Assembly (NCBI GenBank): GCA_028289425.1
Contig: JANQPL010000011.1
Location: 248,001 to 312,000, forward strand
DNA from: Alphaproteobacteria bacterium
GTDB taxonomy: Bacteria; Pseudomonadota; Alphaproteobacteria; JANQMY01
Reading direction: 5' to 3'
DNA: 64,000 nt
In this document: positions 35,620-44,012 of the stretch, piece after piece
Position numbering within the stretch: position 1 is the stretch's first letter
Layout: the number at the start of each line of letters is the position of its first letter
Notes under the pieces: generated by a model
The model's database searches: none
What the model saw: the letters and a program-made list of their open reading frames with translations, nothing else
What the model was told of the DNA's origin: nothing
Program-made: the position numbers and the translations under genes

Positions 35620-36890
35620 GCACAGAACGGCTGAAACCTCTCGGACCCAACGAAATCAGCGGCAACGCCAAAAATCTCTACGATGCGGTGGTCGAAAGCC
35701 CCCGCGCCCAAGGCCCCGGCAAACAGATCCTGATCCGTGAAGACGGCAGCTTGTGCGGGCCCTTCGATGCCTGGCTGCGCAGCCCTGGTATCGGCATTCA
35801 TTTCGAACGGGCCGGCATGGCATTGCGCGAAGACACCATCATGGATGCAGCCGTCCGCGAGGTGGCGGTGCTGACCGTGGCCCGTGCGTGGAACATTGAT
35901 TTTGAGTTCCAGGTCCACGCCATGGTCGCGAAAATGCAAGGCGTGCCGGAAGAGGCCATCGGTCAAATTGCCCGGGGTGAAACGCCCCGCTTCGAGCGAG
36001 ACGATTTGCAGGCGGCCCATGACATCGCCCGCGAATTGGTGCTTCAACGACGCGTCACCGACGCCACGTTTGCGGCAGCCCAAAAGGCGTTGGGCGAACA
36101 GGCCACCATCGAAGTGGTGACCCATGTGGGCTTCTATCAAATGGTGTCCGGCGTGCTCACCACCTTCGATCCGCCGGACCCGTCAGTGGACGTACCGGCC
36201 CCTCACCTGGACACAAGCGCATTGCCGCTACCCATCGACCTTTACGAAGCGGCCAGCACAACGCGCGCGGTCCGCAAATTGCGGGCCGATCCGGTGTCGG
36301 ACGATCAAATCAACCGCGCTCTGAAGATGGCGAGCTTCGCGCCGTCAGGCGGCAACCGGCAGCCCTGGCAAGTGATCGTGGTGCGCGACGCAGCCAAGAA
36401 AGCAAAGCTTGGTGAACTCTACGCGCCGCTGTGGAATGAATACGCTGCCGCGGGACGCATGTTCCTGAAGGAATTGCCGGAAGACAAAGCCGCGCCCACC
36501 GAGCGGGCATTGCAGGCGGGAGATTATCTGTCCACGCATCTCGCCGAGATCCCCGTGATTTGCGTGTTCGTTTTCAACCCGGCGCTTCTGCACATAACGG
36601 ACGGCGATCTGGACCGGCCGTCGGTGGTGGGGGGCGGTTCCATTTACCCCGCCGTTCAGAACTTCCTGCTGGGCTGCCGGGCCGAGGGATTAGGCTGCAC
36701 CTTGACGACGTTGCTCTGTCACAAGGAAGACGAGATCCGCAAGCTTCTGGATATTCCAAGCGACTGGGGCACCGCCGCCTTCGTGCCCGTGGGGCATGCG
36801 GTGGGCCGCGGCCACGGTCCCTTGGCACGCCGCAGCGTAGAAAACCTCGCTTTTCAAGATCAATTCGGCACCCCGTTTGCCGGCAGCTAA
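35616..36890 (+). CDS. Carboxymuconolactone decarboxylase-like domain fused to nitroreductase
   Basis: 424 residues in two parts. Residues 1-180 resemble the AhpD/carboxymuconolactone decarboxylase fold (V-R-E-V-A-V-L-T-V-A-R-A-W, with F-Q-V-H-A-M and G-V-P-E-E-A-I) but have no C-x-x-C, so the decarboxylase rather than peroxidase type. Residues 210-424 are an FMN nitroreductase (T-T-R-A-V-R-K-L, S-F-A-P-S-G-G-N-R-Q-P-W-Q, and the closing G-Y/P-V-G-H-A). The GTG start overlaps the upstream TGA. The fusion suggests a decarboxylation or lactone step followed by flavin reduction on the same aromatic product. Confidence 0.82.
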   Translation: MSTERLKPLGPNEISGNAKNLYDAVVESPRAQGPGKQILIREDGSLCGPFDAWLRSPGIGIHFERAGMALREDTIMDAAVREVAVLTVARAWNIDFEFQVHAMVAKMQGVPEEAIGQIARGETPRFERDDLQAAHDIARELVLQRRVTDATFAAAQKALGEQATIEVVTHVGFYQMVSGVLTTFDPPDPSVDVPAPHLDTSALPLPIDLYEAASTTRAVRKLRADPVSDDQINRALKMASFAPSGGNRQPWQVIVVRDAAKKAKLGELYAPLWNEYAAAGRMFLKELPEDKAAPTERALQAGDYLSTHLAEIPVICVFVFNPALLHITDGDLDRPSVVGGGSIYPAVQNFLLGCRAEGLGCTLTTLLCHKEDEIRKLLDIPSDWGTAAFVPVGHAVGRGHGPLARRSVENLAFQDQFGTPFAGS

Positions 36891-36902
36891 AGGAAGCCGC
36901 CC

Positions 36903-37694
36903 ATGATCAAGCTTTATCACAATGCCCTATCGACTTGTGCGCAGAAGGTTCGTTTCGTGTTCGCGGAAAAGGGCCTGGAGTTTGACAGCCACGAGATCGA
37001 TCTTCTCGCCGGGCAACAGCATGAAGAGTGGTATGTGAAGCTCAACCCCAAACATGTGGTGCCCACCATCGAACATGGCGGGCACGTGCTCACGGAATCA
37101 TCGCTCATCATCCAATATCTGGATCGCATCGGTGATGCCACCCCCTTGATGCCGCAAGACCCATATGCCCAATACAAAGTGGGAAAATGGATCCGCCTGA
37201 TCGACGATGTCGTCCATCCGGCCGCGCCCGTCATCACCTTTGCCATCGGGCCACGGCCGATGCTTCTTCAGCAGCCGGAGGAAGTACGCGAGGCCAATAT
37301 TGCGGCCATGCCCAATGAAAGCTCACGGACAATTCGCCGTTCCGTCATCGAACACGGCGTGAAGGCACCAGAATTTGCGGGCGCCTTACGGGACTTCATC
37401 GACATGCTCGACCAAATGGAAGAGGCGCTTGGCAACGGGCCGTGGCTGGTCGGCGATCACATCAGCCTCGCGGATGCAAGCGTGTTGCCCTATGTGGTCC
37501 GAATGGAACACATGGCTTTAGGGCGACTTTTTGATGAAAGTAGTCGGCCGCGGGTGCGCCGCTGGTTCAATGAGATCGAGCAGCGCCCCACCTACCAAAA
37601 AGCGGTGGCCGACTGGGCGCCCGATTTCGTGCTCGACATGTTCAAGACGAACGGCGAGGCCGTGTGGCCGGATATTGAGGCCCAGCTCAACTAA
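36903..37694 (+). CDS. Glutathione S-transferase family protein
   Basis: 263 residues, longer than most GSTs owing to an insertion around residues 105-150. The thioredoxin-like part has T-C-A-Q-K-V-R-F-V-F-A-E-K-G, the cis-proline strand K-H-V-V-P-T-I-E-H-G-G and T-E-S-S-L-I-I-Q-Y-L. The helix box is I-S-L-A-D-A-S-V-L-P-Y. It lies 12 bp after the fusion gene in the same operon. GSTs in ring-cleavage operons often isomerise maleyl-type products or remove halogens, but no residue decides it here. Confidence 0.87.
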   Translation: MIKLYHNALSTCAQKVRFVFAEKGLEFDSHEIDLLAGQQHEEWYVKLNPKHVVPTIEHGGHVLTESSLIIQYLDRIGDATPLMPQDPYAQYKVGKWIRLIDDVVHPAAPVITFAIGPRPMLLQQPEEVREANIAAMPNESSRTIRRSVIEHGVKAPEFAGALRDFIDMLDQMEEALGNGPWLVGDHISLADASVLPYVVRMEHMALGRLFDESSRPRVRRWFNEIEQRPTYQKAVADWAPDFVLDMFKTNGEAVWPDIEAQLN

Positions 37695-37715
37695 ATAAAA
37701 AGGCGGGAGGGTCCC

Positions 37716-39257
37716 TTGAGCAAAATCTCCATGATCCCAGAAGAGATTCCCGTACTGATTATCGGCGGCGGCCCTGTGGGTATGACCTGCGCTTTACTGC
37801 TCGAAAAATATGGGCTCAAGAGCCTGGTGATCGAGCGCACGGATGCGTTGCCCCAAACGCCGCGGGCTCATGTGATCCGCAAGCGGTCCATGGACATTTT
37901 CGACAAAATCGGCGTGGCGGACGCGATTTACGAGGCCGTACCGGGCCCTGAAACCCGCTTCATTACCTGGGTCGCCCAATTGGCGGGCAAGGAAATCGGC
38001 CGCATCGACATGGCCAGGGACGGTATTCCCGGCGGTTGGGCAAACCTGCCGCAAAATCTGCTGTGCCCGATCCTTTTGGAACAAATGGCCCACAACGAAT
38101 TGGCGGACATTGCCACGGAAACGGAATGCCTCGACATTTCAACGTCGCCTAACGGCGTGACGGCCACGCTTCAGAACGCCGGTGGAACCAAAACGGTATC
38201 GGCGCGCTGGCTCATCGCGGCCGACGGTGCCGGCAGCCGCACGCGCGACGCGCTGGGCATCCGCATGGTGGGGCCCGACAATCTCGCCCAGTTTTATATG
38301 GTGCACATCAAGGCCGATTTGACCGAATGGGTGAAGGACCGGCCCGGGCCGCTTTTCTGGATTCTCAACCCGGAGGCGCCGGGCACGCTGATCGTTCATG
38401 AGCTCGAAAAATCCCATGTGTTCATGGTGCCGTCCCGCGGCAAAGAGCTGACCGAAGACAAATTGGTGCAGCACATCCGCCGCGGCCTGGGCGGCGATGT
38501 GCCGATCGAGATCCTGAACGCCGGCCGGTGGACCGCTTATTCCCAGATTGCGGAGCAGTATCGGCAGGGCCGGGCGTTTTTGGCGGGCGATGCCGCGCAC
38601 CGCTTCCCGCCGTCCGGCGGCCTGGGCCTCAATACCGGCATATTGGATGTGCACAACCTTGCTTGGAAACTTGCCTTGGTCGACAAAGGCCTGGCGGGCG
38701 ACGCACTTCTCGATTCTTACGAAATCGAATGCCGCTCCGTGGCGCAGACCAATGCGGATGCCAGCCTGCACAACATGATGACCCTGGCCGAAGTACACGA
38801 GGCCATCGGCCCCTTCGATACCCTCAAGGACCTGGAAACGCGCCTCGACCAACTGTCGCCGCCCGCACGGGAAAACCTTCAACAAGCGATCGACAACCAA
38901 ACCAGCCATTTCACGTCCGACGGCATCTATCCCGGCACCTGGACGGGGGAACCCCATCGCGATTTGGGCGTGCCGACGAATTATCGCTCGTTCAAACTGC
39001 TGATGCGGGTGCCGCCGAAATGGGCGGGCCCGGTAGCCGCGCTCGAAAAGAAACACAGCCTACGGATCGAGATCTATCCGTTCATCCAGGCCCATGACCG
39101 CCAGGGGTTTCTTAAGGACAAAGAAGCCGTCCTTTTACGCCCCGACGATCAAGTGGCTTGGGTGGGTGCCACTCCTCAGGAGCTGGATGACGCTGTGGCA
39201 GCGGCGCTTGCCGGACCGGTCAGCGGCGCCGACGAGGGGACATCGACAGCGGCCTGA
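37716..39257 (+). CDS. FAD-dependent aromatic hydroxylase (PheA/TfdB-like)
   Basis: 513 residues. It starts with a TTG codon preceded by GGGAGGG. The FAD dinucleotide motif is V-L-I-I-G-G-G-P-V-G-M-T. The second FAD motif is G-D-A-A-H-R-F-P-P-S-G-G-L-G-L-N-T-G near residue 290. The P-R-A-H-V-I-R-K-R-S motif of group A flavin monooxygenases is present. It would hydroxylate a phenolic ring using NAD(P)H and oxygen, feeding the VOC dioxygenase of the same operon. The last 82 bp overlap, antisense, the end of nhaA. Confidence 0.88.
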   Translation: MSKISMIPEEIPVLIIGGGPVGMTCALLLEKYGLKSLVIERTDALPQTPRAHVIRKRSMDIFDKIGVADAIYEAVPGPETRFITWVAQLAGKEIGRIDMARDGIPGGWANLPQNLLCPILLEQMAHNELADIATETECLDISTSPNGVTATLQNAGGTKTVSARWLIAADGAGSRTRDALGIRMVGPDNLAQFYMVHIKADLTEWVKDRPGPLFWILNPEAPGTLIVHELEKSHVFMVPSRGKELTEDKLVQHIRRGLGGDVPIEILNAGRWTAYSQIAEQYRQGRAFLAGDAAHRFPPSGGLGLNTGILDVHNLAWKLALVDKGLAGDALLDSYEIECRSVAQTNADASLHNMMTLAEVHEAIGPFDTLKDLETRLDQLSPPARENLQQAIDNQTSHFTSDGIYPGTWTGEPHRDLGVPTNYRSFKLLMRVPPKWAGPVAALEKKHSLRIEIYPFIQAHDRQGFLKDKEAVLLRPDDQVAWVGATPQELDDAVAAALAGPVSGADEGTSTAA

Positions 39258-40468
39258 GGCCGTTCCCGCTCGGGCGCCATCGTCCGGCGCTTACCCGACG
39301 CGCCGATGGCCTGGCGTAGCACAATGTAACCAATCGTGCCGGAGATGATCGACCCGATCAGAACGCCCAGGCGCACCTGGTTGAGTTGATCGGCCGTGTC
39401 GAACGCCAGCGTCCCGATGAACAGGCTCATGGTGAAGCCGATGCCGGTCAAGCAGGCGACGCCATAGATCTCGCGCCATCCCACATTCTCCGGCAGGCGC
39501 ACCCAGCCCAGCTTAACGGCGGCCCAGGTGGCGCCGAAGACGCCAAGCTGTTTGCCGATGACCAGGCCCAAGATGATGCCGAGCGGGATGGGCGCGGCCA
39601 AGGCTTCAAATGACAGGCCCGTCAACGGCACGCCCGCATTGGCGAATGCAAAGGCCGGCAGCACCAGAAACGCTACCCAAGGATGGAGCCCGTGTTCCAG
39701 ATCATGAAGCGGCGAATGGTCGTCCTCCTCCGTCTTGCCCATGGGAATGGTGAAGGCAATCAGGACGCCCGCCAGTGTGGCGTGCACACCCGACTTCAGG
39801 AAGCAGACCCAAATCATCAGCCCAATGATGACATAGGGCACCAGATTTCGCACACCGTTGCGGTTAAGGGCAATCAACGCGCAAAGGCCAATGCCGCCCA
39901 GAAGAAGCGATGTGACCGACAGGTTCGCCGTATAGAACAGGGCAATGATGACAATGGCGCCTAAGTCATCAATGACGGCAACCGACAATAAGAACACTTT
40001 CAAGGACACCGGCACCCGCGACCCCAGCACCGCCAAGATACCCAAAGCGAACGCGATGTCGGTGGCGGCCGGGATCGCCCAGCCGGTCAGCGCCACCGGA
40101 TCGTTCCAAGCAACGCCCGCATAAATCAGTGCCGGCAAGGCCATGCCGCCGATCGCAGCGATAATGGGCAACAGGGCCTTGTCGAAAGAAGAGAGCTCCC
40201 CATCCACCACTTCGCGCTTGATTTCCAGTCCGACGAGGAAGAAGAACAAGGCCATCAGGCCGTCATTGATCCACAGCAGAAGCGGCTTGGCGATTTCAAG
40301 CGCGCCGACTTTCACTTCGACCGGTGTTGATAAGAGCGTATCGTAAAGCCAGCTCAACGGGGAATTCTCTACCGTCAGCGCCAATATGGCGGCCATGAAC
40401 AGCAGGACACCGGGAGCGATGTCTTTCTTTAAGAACCGGTCAATTGTATGAAATACCTCGTGCGCCAT
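39176..40468 (-). CDS. nhaA: Na+/H+ antiporter NhaA
   Basis: 430 residues with 12 transmembrane helices. The ion site is Asp167-Asp168 in S-V-A-V-I-D-D-L-G, and the crossing extended chains are marked by T136-D137 in A-A-T-D-I-A-F-A-L-G. F-F-L-V-G-L-E-I-K-R-E is the usual helix II signature. The ATG at 40468 (M-A-H-E-V) is chosen because upstream sequence is a structured leader. It exchanges Na for protons, maintaining the gradient that the divergent sbtA would use. The C-terminal 30 residues are Ala/Ser-rich and overlap the convergent FAD hydroxylase gene by 82 bp. Confidence 0.92.
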   Translation of the reverse strand: MAHEVFHTIDRFLKKDIAPGVLLFMAAILALTVENSPLSWLYDTLLSTPVEVKVGALEIAKPLLLWINDGLMALFFFLVGLEIKREVVDGELSSFDKALLPIIAAIGGMALPALIYAGVAWNDPVALTGWAIPAATDIAFALGILAVLGSRVPVSLKVFLLSVAVIDDLGAIVIIALFYTANLSVTSLLLGGIGLCALIALNRNGVRNLVPYVIIGLMIWVCFLKSGVHATLAGVLIAFTIPMGKTEEDDHSPLHDLEHGLHPWVAFLVLPAFAFANAGVPLTGLSFEALAAPIPLGIILGLVIGKQLGVFGATWAAVKLGWVRLPENVGWREIYGVACLTGIGFTMSLFIGTLAFDTADQLNQVRLGVLIGSIISGTIGYIVLRQAIGASGKRRTMAPERERPQAAVDVPSSAPLTGPASAAATASSSS

Positions 40469-40491
40469 TAGCCCTTTTCCAACAATAAAAG

Positions 40492-40660
40492 CCAGTCCCC
40501 TGCCCGGGACTGGGTCGGTACCTTCGTGCATTTTTTCAAATGCCTTGCCACATCGAAGCCCGTCCCTTCCCAAAAAAACCGTCGTGGTCGGCAACCTCCC
40601 AAGGTGGCAAGGGGAAGGTATGTTCGGGCTTCAATCTCGGAAGATCAGCCGACCACGACC
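40492..40660 (-). promoter_or_regulatory. Structured 5' leader of nhaA, riboswitch-like
   Basis: Read on the minus strand the leader holds a 12-bp perfect stem (40659-40648 with 40592-40581) followed by T7 (40578-40572), a terminator-like element with a 55-nt loop. A segment in that loop (40632-40612) is complementary to sequence just after the T tract (40571-40555) over 15 bp, which would compete with the first stem or form a pseudoknot. Next come a hairpin GCATTT-GAAA-AAATGC with a GNRA loop (40543-40528), and a hairpin CCAGTCCC/GGGACTGG with a U-rich tail 24 nt before the ATG. This is the architecture of a ligand-controlled switch. Li/Na-responsive nhaA-I and nhaA-II RNAs are known in front of nhaA, but I could not match a consensus. 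Confidence 0.6.
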
Positions 40661-40712
40661 CTCAAATAGAGCGGGGGCGCGCTCAGACAATCCATCGATA
40701 AGGTGGGAAACG

Positions 40713-40772
40713 ATAGGTTTTGGCTATAAGCGGCTTTTCCGACGGGTGATAGTTATTTCCTATTAAACTATC
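40713..40772. promoter_or_regulatory. Two OxyR-type LysR boxes between nhaA and sbtA
   Basis: ATAG-N7-CTAT occurs at 40713-40727 and again at 40749-40763, 36 bp apart start to start. The second is also part of a longer inverted repeat, GATAGTT-N11-AACTATC (40748-40772), the T-N11-A form of LysR operators. They are 129-188 bp upstream of sbtA and lie in the shared divergent region with nhaA. The rest of the 432-bp intergenic stretch is the nhaA leader and ordinary sequence. Confidence 0.7.
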
Positions 40773-40900
40773 CGATCAAAATCGATTGTGCCAAGCGGCG
40801 GACATTCTACCTTCCATCGGAACTTCAACAATATAAGAAGCGGGCAGGCTGGGACGACGCGTTTTTACAGCGCATTGGTGCCGGGTGCTCGCCAGCGCCT

Positions 40901-41881
40901 ATGTTAGACGTCCTCGGCCTTGCGGTCACAAACCTTACTTCTCCACCGATCCTCTTTTTCGTTCTCGGGCTCGGGGCCGCCTTGTTGCGCTCCGATCTGT
41001 CGATCCCGGAAACCATCGGCAAGACGCTGGCGATGTATTTGATGATCGCCATCGGCTTTAAAGGCGGCGTGGAAGTGGCCACCCATGGCCTGGACAGCGC
41101 CTTTATCGCCACCATTGTGGCGGCTTTGCTGATTAGCTTCTTGCTGCCGGTGGTGGCGTTTTGGATGTTGGGTCTGATGTCCCGCTTGGGCCAGGTGGAT
41201 CGCGCGGCGATTTCGGCGCATTACGGGTCCGTCAGTATCGTGACTTTTGTGACCGCCGTTCAGTATTTGGAGATCCAAGACCTAAGCTATGAAGCCTATC
41301 TGATTGCCATTGTCGCGTTGATGGAAACGCCGGCGATTGTCACCGGCATCTTGTTGAGCCGGTCGTCCGAGAAGGGGGGCAAACCGGCCCCCATGTTCAA
41401 TGCCTATGTGCTGCGCGAAGTTTTGCTCAATGGCAGCATCGTGCTGCTGGTGGGGGCCTTTGTGATCGGCATGATTTCAGGCACCCCCGGCAAGGAAGCC
41501 CTGCAGCCGCTTACGGGCGACCTGTTCACCGGCATTTTGTGCCTGTTCCTTCTGGATATGGGCTTGGTGGCCGGGCGGCGGCTGTTGGATACGCCGCTGA
41601 TCAGCCCGGGTCTTGTTGCCTTCGCCATCGCCATGCCGGTGATCGGCGCCTCGGCGGGACTGGCGTCGGGCATTATTGCCGGCTTGAGCCCCGGCGGCAC
41701 GGCCTTGCTGGCCACCCTGGCGGCCAGTGCCTCTTATATTGCCGTCCCGGCTGCCATGCGGGTTGCGCTGCCCCAGGCCAATCCGGGCATATATTTGACC
41801 CTGTCGCTGGCGATCACCTTCCCCTTTAATATTACCGTGGGCATACCGCTCTATCAGGCGGCGGCTCAGCTGTTTCTGTAA
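40901..41881 (+). CDS. sbtA: SbtA-type sodium-dependent bicarbonate transporter
   Basis: 326 residues, about 10 transmembrane helices in two inverted halves. G-F-K-G-G-V-E-V-A follows helix 2. A-H-Y-G-S-V-S-I-V-T-F and P-G-G-T-A-L-L-A-T-L-A-A-S-A-S-Y-I are the two broken-helix crossing motifs of SbtA, which form the bicarbonate and Na sites. In cyanobacteria SbtA imports bicarbonate with Na for carbon concentration. Here the host shows no carbon-fixation genes in the window, so a role in supplying carboxylases or in pH homeostasis is inferred. sbtB follows after 12 bp. Confidence 0.88.
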   Translation: MLDVLGLAVTNLTSPPILFFVLGLGAALLRSDLSIPETIGKTLAMYLMIAIGFKGGVEVATHGLDSAFIATIVAALLISFLLPVVAFWMLGLMSRLGQVDRAAISAHYGSVSIVTFVTAVQYLEIQDLSYEAYLIAIVALMETPAIVTGILLSRSSEKGGKPAPMFNAYVLREVLLNGSIVLLVGAFVIGMISGTPGKEALQPLTGDLFTGILCLFLLDMGLVAGRRLLDTPLISPGLVAFAIAMPVIGASAGLASGIIAGLSPGGTALLATLAASASYIAVPAAMRVALPQANPGIYLTLSLAITFPFNITVGIPLYQAAAQLFL

Positions 41882-41893
41882 CGGAGTGACGGT

Positions 41894-42205
41894 ATGAACG
41901 ACGAACACCGACGCCGGCGCATTGAGATCATCATCGAAGCGCCCTTGCTTGAAAAGGTTATTACTGAAGTGCAGGCGTGCGGCGCCAAAGGGTACACTGT
42001 CTTGCGCGGCCATGCCGGCAAGGGCGAGAAGGGATCCTGGCAATTGGGCCAGATTTCGCCCGCTCAACACATGATGATCGTCATCATCATCGCGGATGCG
42101 GACATTACCGACCGTATTCTGTCACGGCTTGCCGAAGACCTGGCGCTTTATTCAGGGGTTGTGTCCGTGTCGGACGTTCAAGTGATGCGGCCGCAGCGAT
42201 TTTAG
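41894..42205 (+). CDS. sbtB: PII-like SbtB protein
   Basis: 103 residues of the GlnB-like ferredoxin fold: R-I-E-I-I-I-E-A-P-L-L-E-K-V-I at the first strand-helix, G-A-K-G-Y-T-V at the T-loop base, and M-M-I-V-I-I-I-A-D-A-D-I as the third strand. SbtB binds AMP/ADP/cAMP and gates SbtA in cyanobacteria. The T-loop is short, and the C-terminal redox hairpin (C-G-P-E-G-C) of cyanobacterial SbtB is absent; the chain ends Q-V-M-R-P-Q-R-F. Encoded 12 bp after sbtA with GGAGTGACGGT before the ATG. Confidence 0.85.
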   Translation: MNDEHRRRRIEIIIEAPLLEKVITEVQACGAKGYTVLRGHAGKGEKGSWQLGQISPAQHMMIVIIIADADITDRILSRLAEDLALYSGVVSVSDVQVMRPQRF

Positions 42206-42243
42206 GCTCTGAAATAGAGACACTAAATCGATCCATAAGGGTA

Positions 42244-42361
42244 TGGATCACCCGGGCTCGCGTGCGCTCCCCGGGTGATGACGACCAGTTGATAGAACCG
42301 CAACCTGATAAGCGTCATTACACGGCAAGCAGCCTGCAAGGCTGCGCGTCCGGGTAATCCA
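42244..42361. repeat. Palindromic repeat pair, family C, copy 2
   Basis: Two hairpins in inverse orientation: TGGATCACCCGG ... CCGGGTGATGACG, then GCGTCATTACaCGG ... CCGGGTAATCCA. Outer ends TGGATCACCC and GGGTAATCCA are mutually inverted, as at 7661-7753. It separates the sbtAB operon from the convergent stress protein gene. Stems are conserved between copies while the inner loops differ. Confidence 0.78.
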
Positions 42362-42392
42362 CCGGCTTCTTTGCGGGAAACGCCGTCGCGCT

Positions 42393-43343
42393 TTACTCGA
42401 CCGTTACGGGGCTTTCGAAGCCGTCGGGCTTTGCCGTCAGCACCGAGCAATTGACTTGTTGCAGCACAAGCTCCGCCGTATTGCCCATCAACAGACCGGA
42501 AACGCCCGACCGGCTAACCGTGCCCATGACGATCAAATCAATATGGTTCTGTTCGGCCACTTCCGGAACCACACGGGCCGGGTCCCCACAGGGCAGATGA
42601 ATCTGCGGCTCCACATTGCCGAGCTCAATGCCCTCCAGGGCCCTTAAAACCAGAGCTTTGTTCAGCTTGTGGTTCTTCTTGTAGAGATCATCCATCATGG
42701 TTTCGGAGATTTCCGACTTCACATTCTCCGCATCGCTGCCTTCGAACCGCCAGGCATAGGAAATGTGCAAATTGCATTGTTCCCGGCGCGCCAGGGAACT
42801 GGCCAACTGGAGAACCTTGGTGTTGAGCGCCGTGCCGGCTTCGTTTTGATCCCTGGCATCAATGGCGGCGAGGATGTTGGTAAAACGGTACTCTTTTTTG
42901 GGCTTGATCACCCAAACCGGACACGGACATTTGCGCATCAGATGCATGGACGTGGCGCCCAGCACAATCAACCGCAACCCTTGAAGGGAATCGGCCGCCA
43001 TCACCACCAAATCATGGCTGTCGGTCAGCACCTTTCGGATGATTTCGATAAACGGACGGCCCAACCCCACCGAAAAATCCACATCGACGCCGGCCAAATC
43101 GGAACAATCGGCCATCCGCCGCAACACTGCCAGGCGTTCCTGAACGGCCTGCTGGTCCAGATCCATCTTGTCGGCAGAGGGCGGCCAGAATGACGAAGCG
43201 CCCGACCCATTGATCGGCACCAGCACATCGATCAGGGTTAAGCGCGCATGATTGGCGCGGGCAAGCTCTACCGCCCGCGTGAGAGCCTGATCCTCCCCAA
43301 TGCACCCGGAGAGGTACACCAGTATGTTCTTGAACCGTTTCAC
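42393..43343 (-). CDS. Universal stress protein, tandem UspA domains
   Basis: 316 residues forming two UspA domains (about 1-150 and 155-310). The second ends with G-T-V-S-R-S-G-V-S-G-L-L-M-G-N-T-A, the G-2x-G-9x-G-(S/T/N) ATP-binding loop. The first ends A-D-S-L-Q-G-L-R-L-I-V-L-G-A-T-S with a degenerate loop. The start is a GTG. Two-domain Usps bind ATP and respond to respiratory or oxidative stress. The 303-bp region upstream contains a perfect 23-bp palindrome with an OxyR-type box (43463-43485), suggesting the same regulator as for sbtA. Confidence 0.88.
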   Translation of the reverse strand: MKRFKNILVYLSGCIGEDQALTRAVELARANHARLTLIDVLVPINGSGASSFWPPSADKMDLDQQAVQERLAVLRRMADCSDLAGVDVDFSVGLGRPFIEIIRKVLTDSHDLVVMAADSLQGLRLIVLGATSMHLMRKCPCPVWVIKPKKEYRFTNILAAIDARDQNEAGTALNTKVLQLASSLARREQCNLHISYAWRFEGSDAENVKSEISETMMDDLYKKNHKLNKALVLRALEGIELGNVEPQIHLPCGDPARVVPEVAEQNHIDLIVMGTVSRSGVSGLLMGNTAELVLQQVNCSVLTAKPDGFESPVTVE

Positions 43344-43430
43344 AACCTATCTCGCAATTTGAAGCCTAGAAGCCCAGAGATGATGGTGCGTTGCCGGCCC
43401 CCTGCCTAATAGGAAGTCTACGGAAGATCG

Positions 43431-43485
43431 ATAGTTTGCAAAGTGAACAAAATCGGCCTACAATCGATAGGAAAAACCTATCGAT
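43431..43485. promoter_or_regulatory. OxyR-type LysR boxes upstream of the stress protein gene
   Basis: A perfect 23-bp palindrome at 43463-43485 contains ATAG-GAAAAAC-CTAT (43467-43481) flanked by ATCG/CGAT. A half box, CGATAG followed by TTTGCAA, starts with ATAG at 43431, exactly 36 bp from the ATAG at 43467, the same register as in front of sbtA. The sites are 88-142 bp upstream of the usp GTG. From 43486 to 43646 nothing else was recognised. Confidence 0.7.
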
Positions 43486-43646
43486 GTGGCCTTGTGTTTT
43501 AGCTAGAGACTGGGCGCTGCCCGCCCCACATCACTCATGCCAAGGCGGAAGAGCCATGATCGGTTCGGATGTGGGCGTCGGCGGGGCTCCGTCAGGTGGC
43601 GGGCGACCTTGCGGGCAGGCCGCCCGATCACTTACGCTCTGTCACC

Positions 43647-43871
43647 TCATGCCGCGTTGGCAGTCGTGCCCTGTTCCACTGTCGAGAGAATCATTTCAAT
43701 GGACTGAATTTCATCTTTCACTTTAACGCGCAACTTCTTGAGGTCGGCAATTTGGTGTTCATCCATGTACGGACGCTTTCGTCCTTGCCGAAGATCTTCG
43801 TCGAGCTGATCTCGGCTTGCCTTCAACGAGAGGAGGCGTTGCTTTAGACCGACAGTGGATTTGACACGCAT
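43647..43871 (-). CDS. Small DUF465/YdcH-like coiled-coil protein
   Basis: 74 residues, nearly all predicted helical. L-L-S-L-K-A-S-R-D-Q-L-D-E-D-L near the N-terminus and H-Q-I-A-D-L-K-K-L-R-V-K-V-K-D-E-I match the DUF465 pattern of a short antiparallel coiled coil. Function unknown. The ATG at 43871 is chosen because AAGGAG stands 9 nt before it; two earlier in-frame ATGs have poorer spacing. It is divergent from the OxyR-like gene (141 bp apart). Confidence 0.72.
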   Translation of the reverse strand: MRVKSTVGLKQRLLSLKASRDQLDEDLRQGRKRPYMDEHQIADLKKLRVKVKDEIQSIEMILSTVEQGTTANAA

Positions 43872-44012
43872 ATGGCTTTGCTCCTTCAGACGCATACCTC
43901 CCTCTTGCATTCAGGACATAAGCACGGGGCATGGAATGGTGAAGCAGAAACAAAAAGCGGTTTCGATTGGACTTGCCTATCCACCGCATAACGCACAGAT
44001 CAGAACGAAAGA

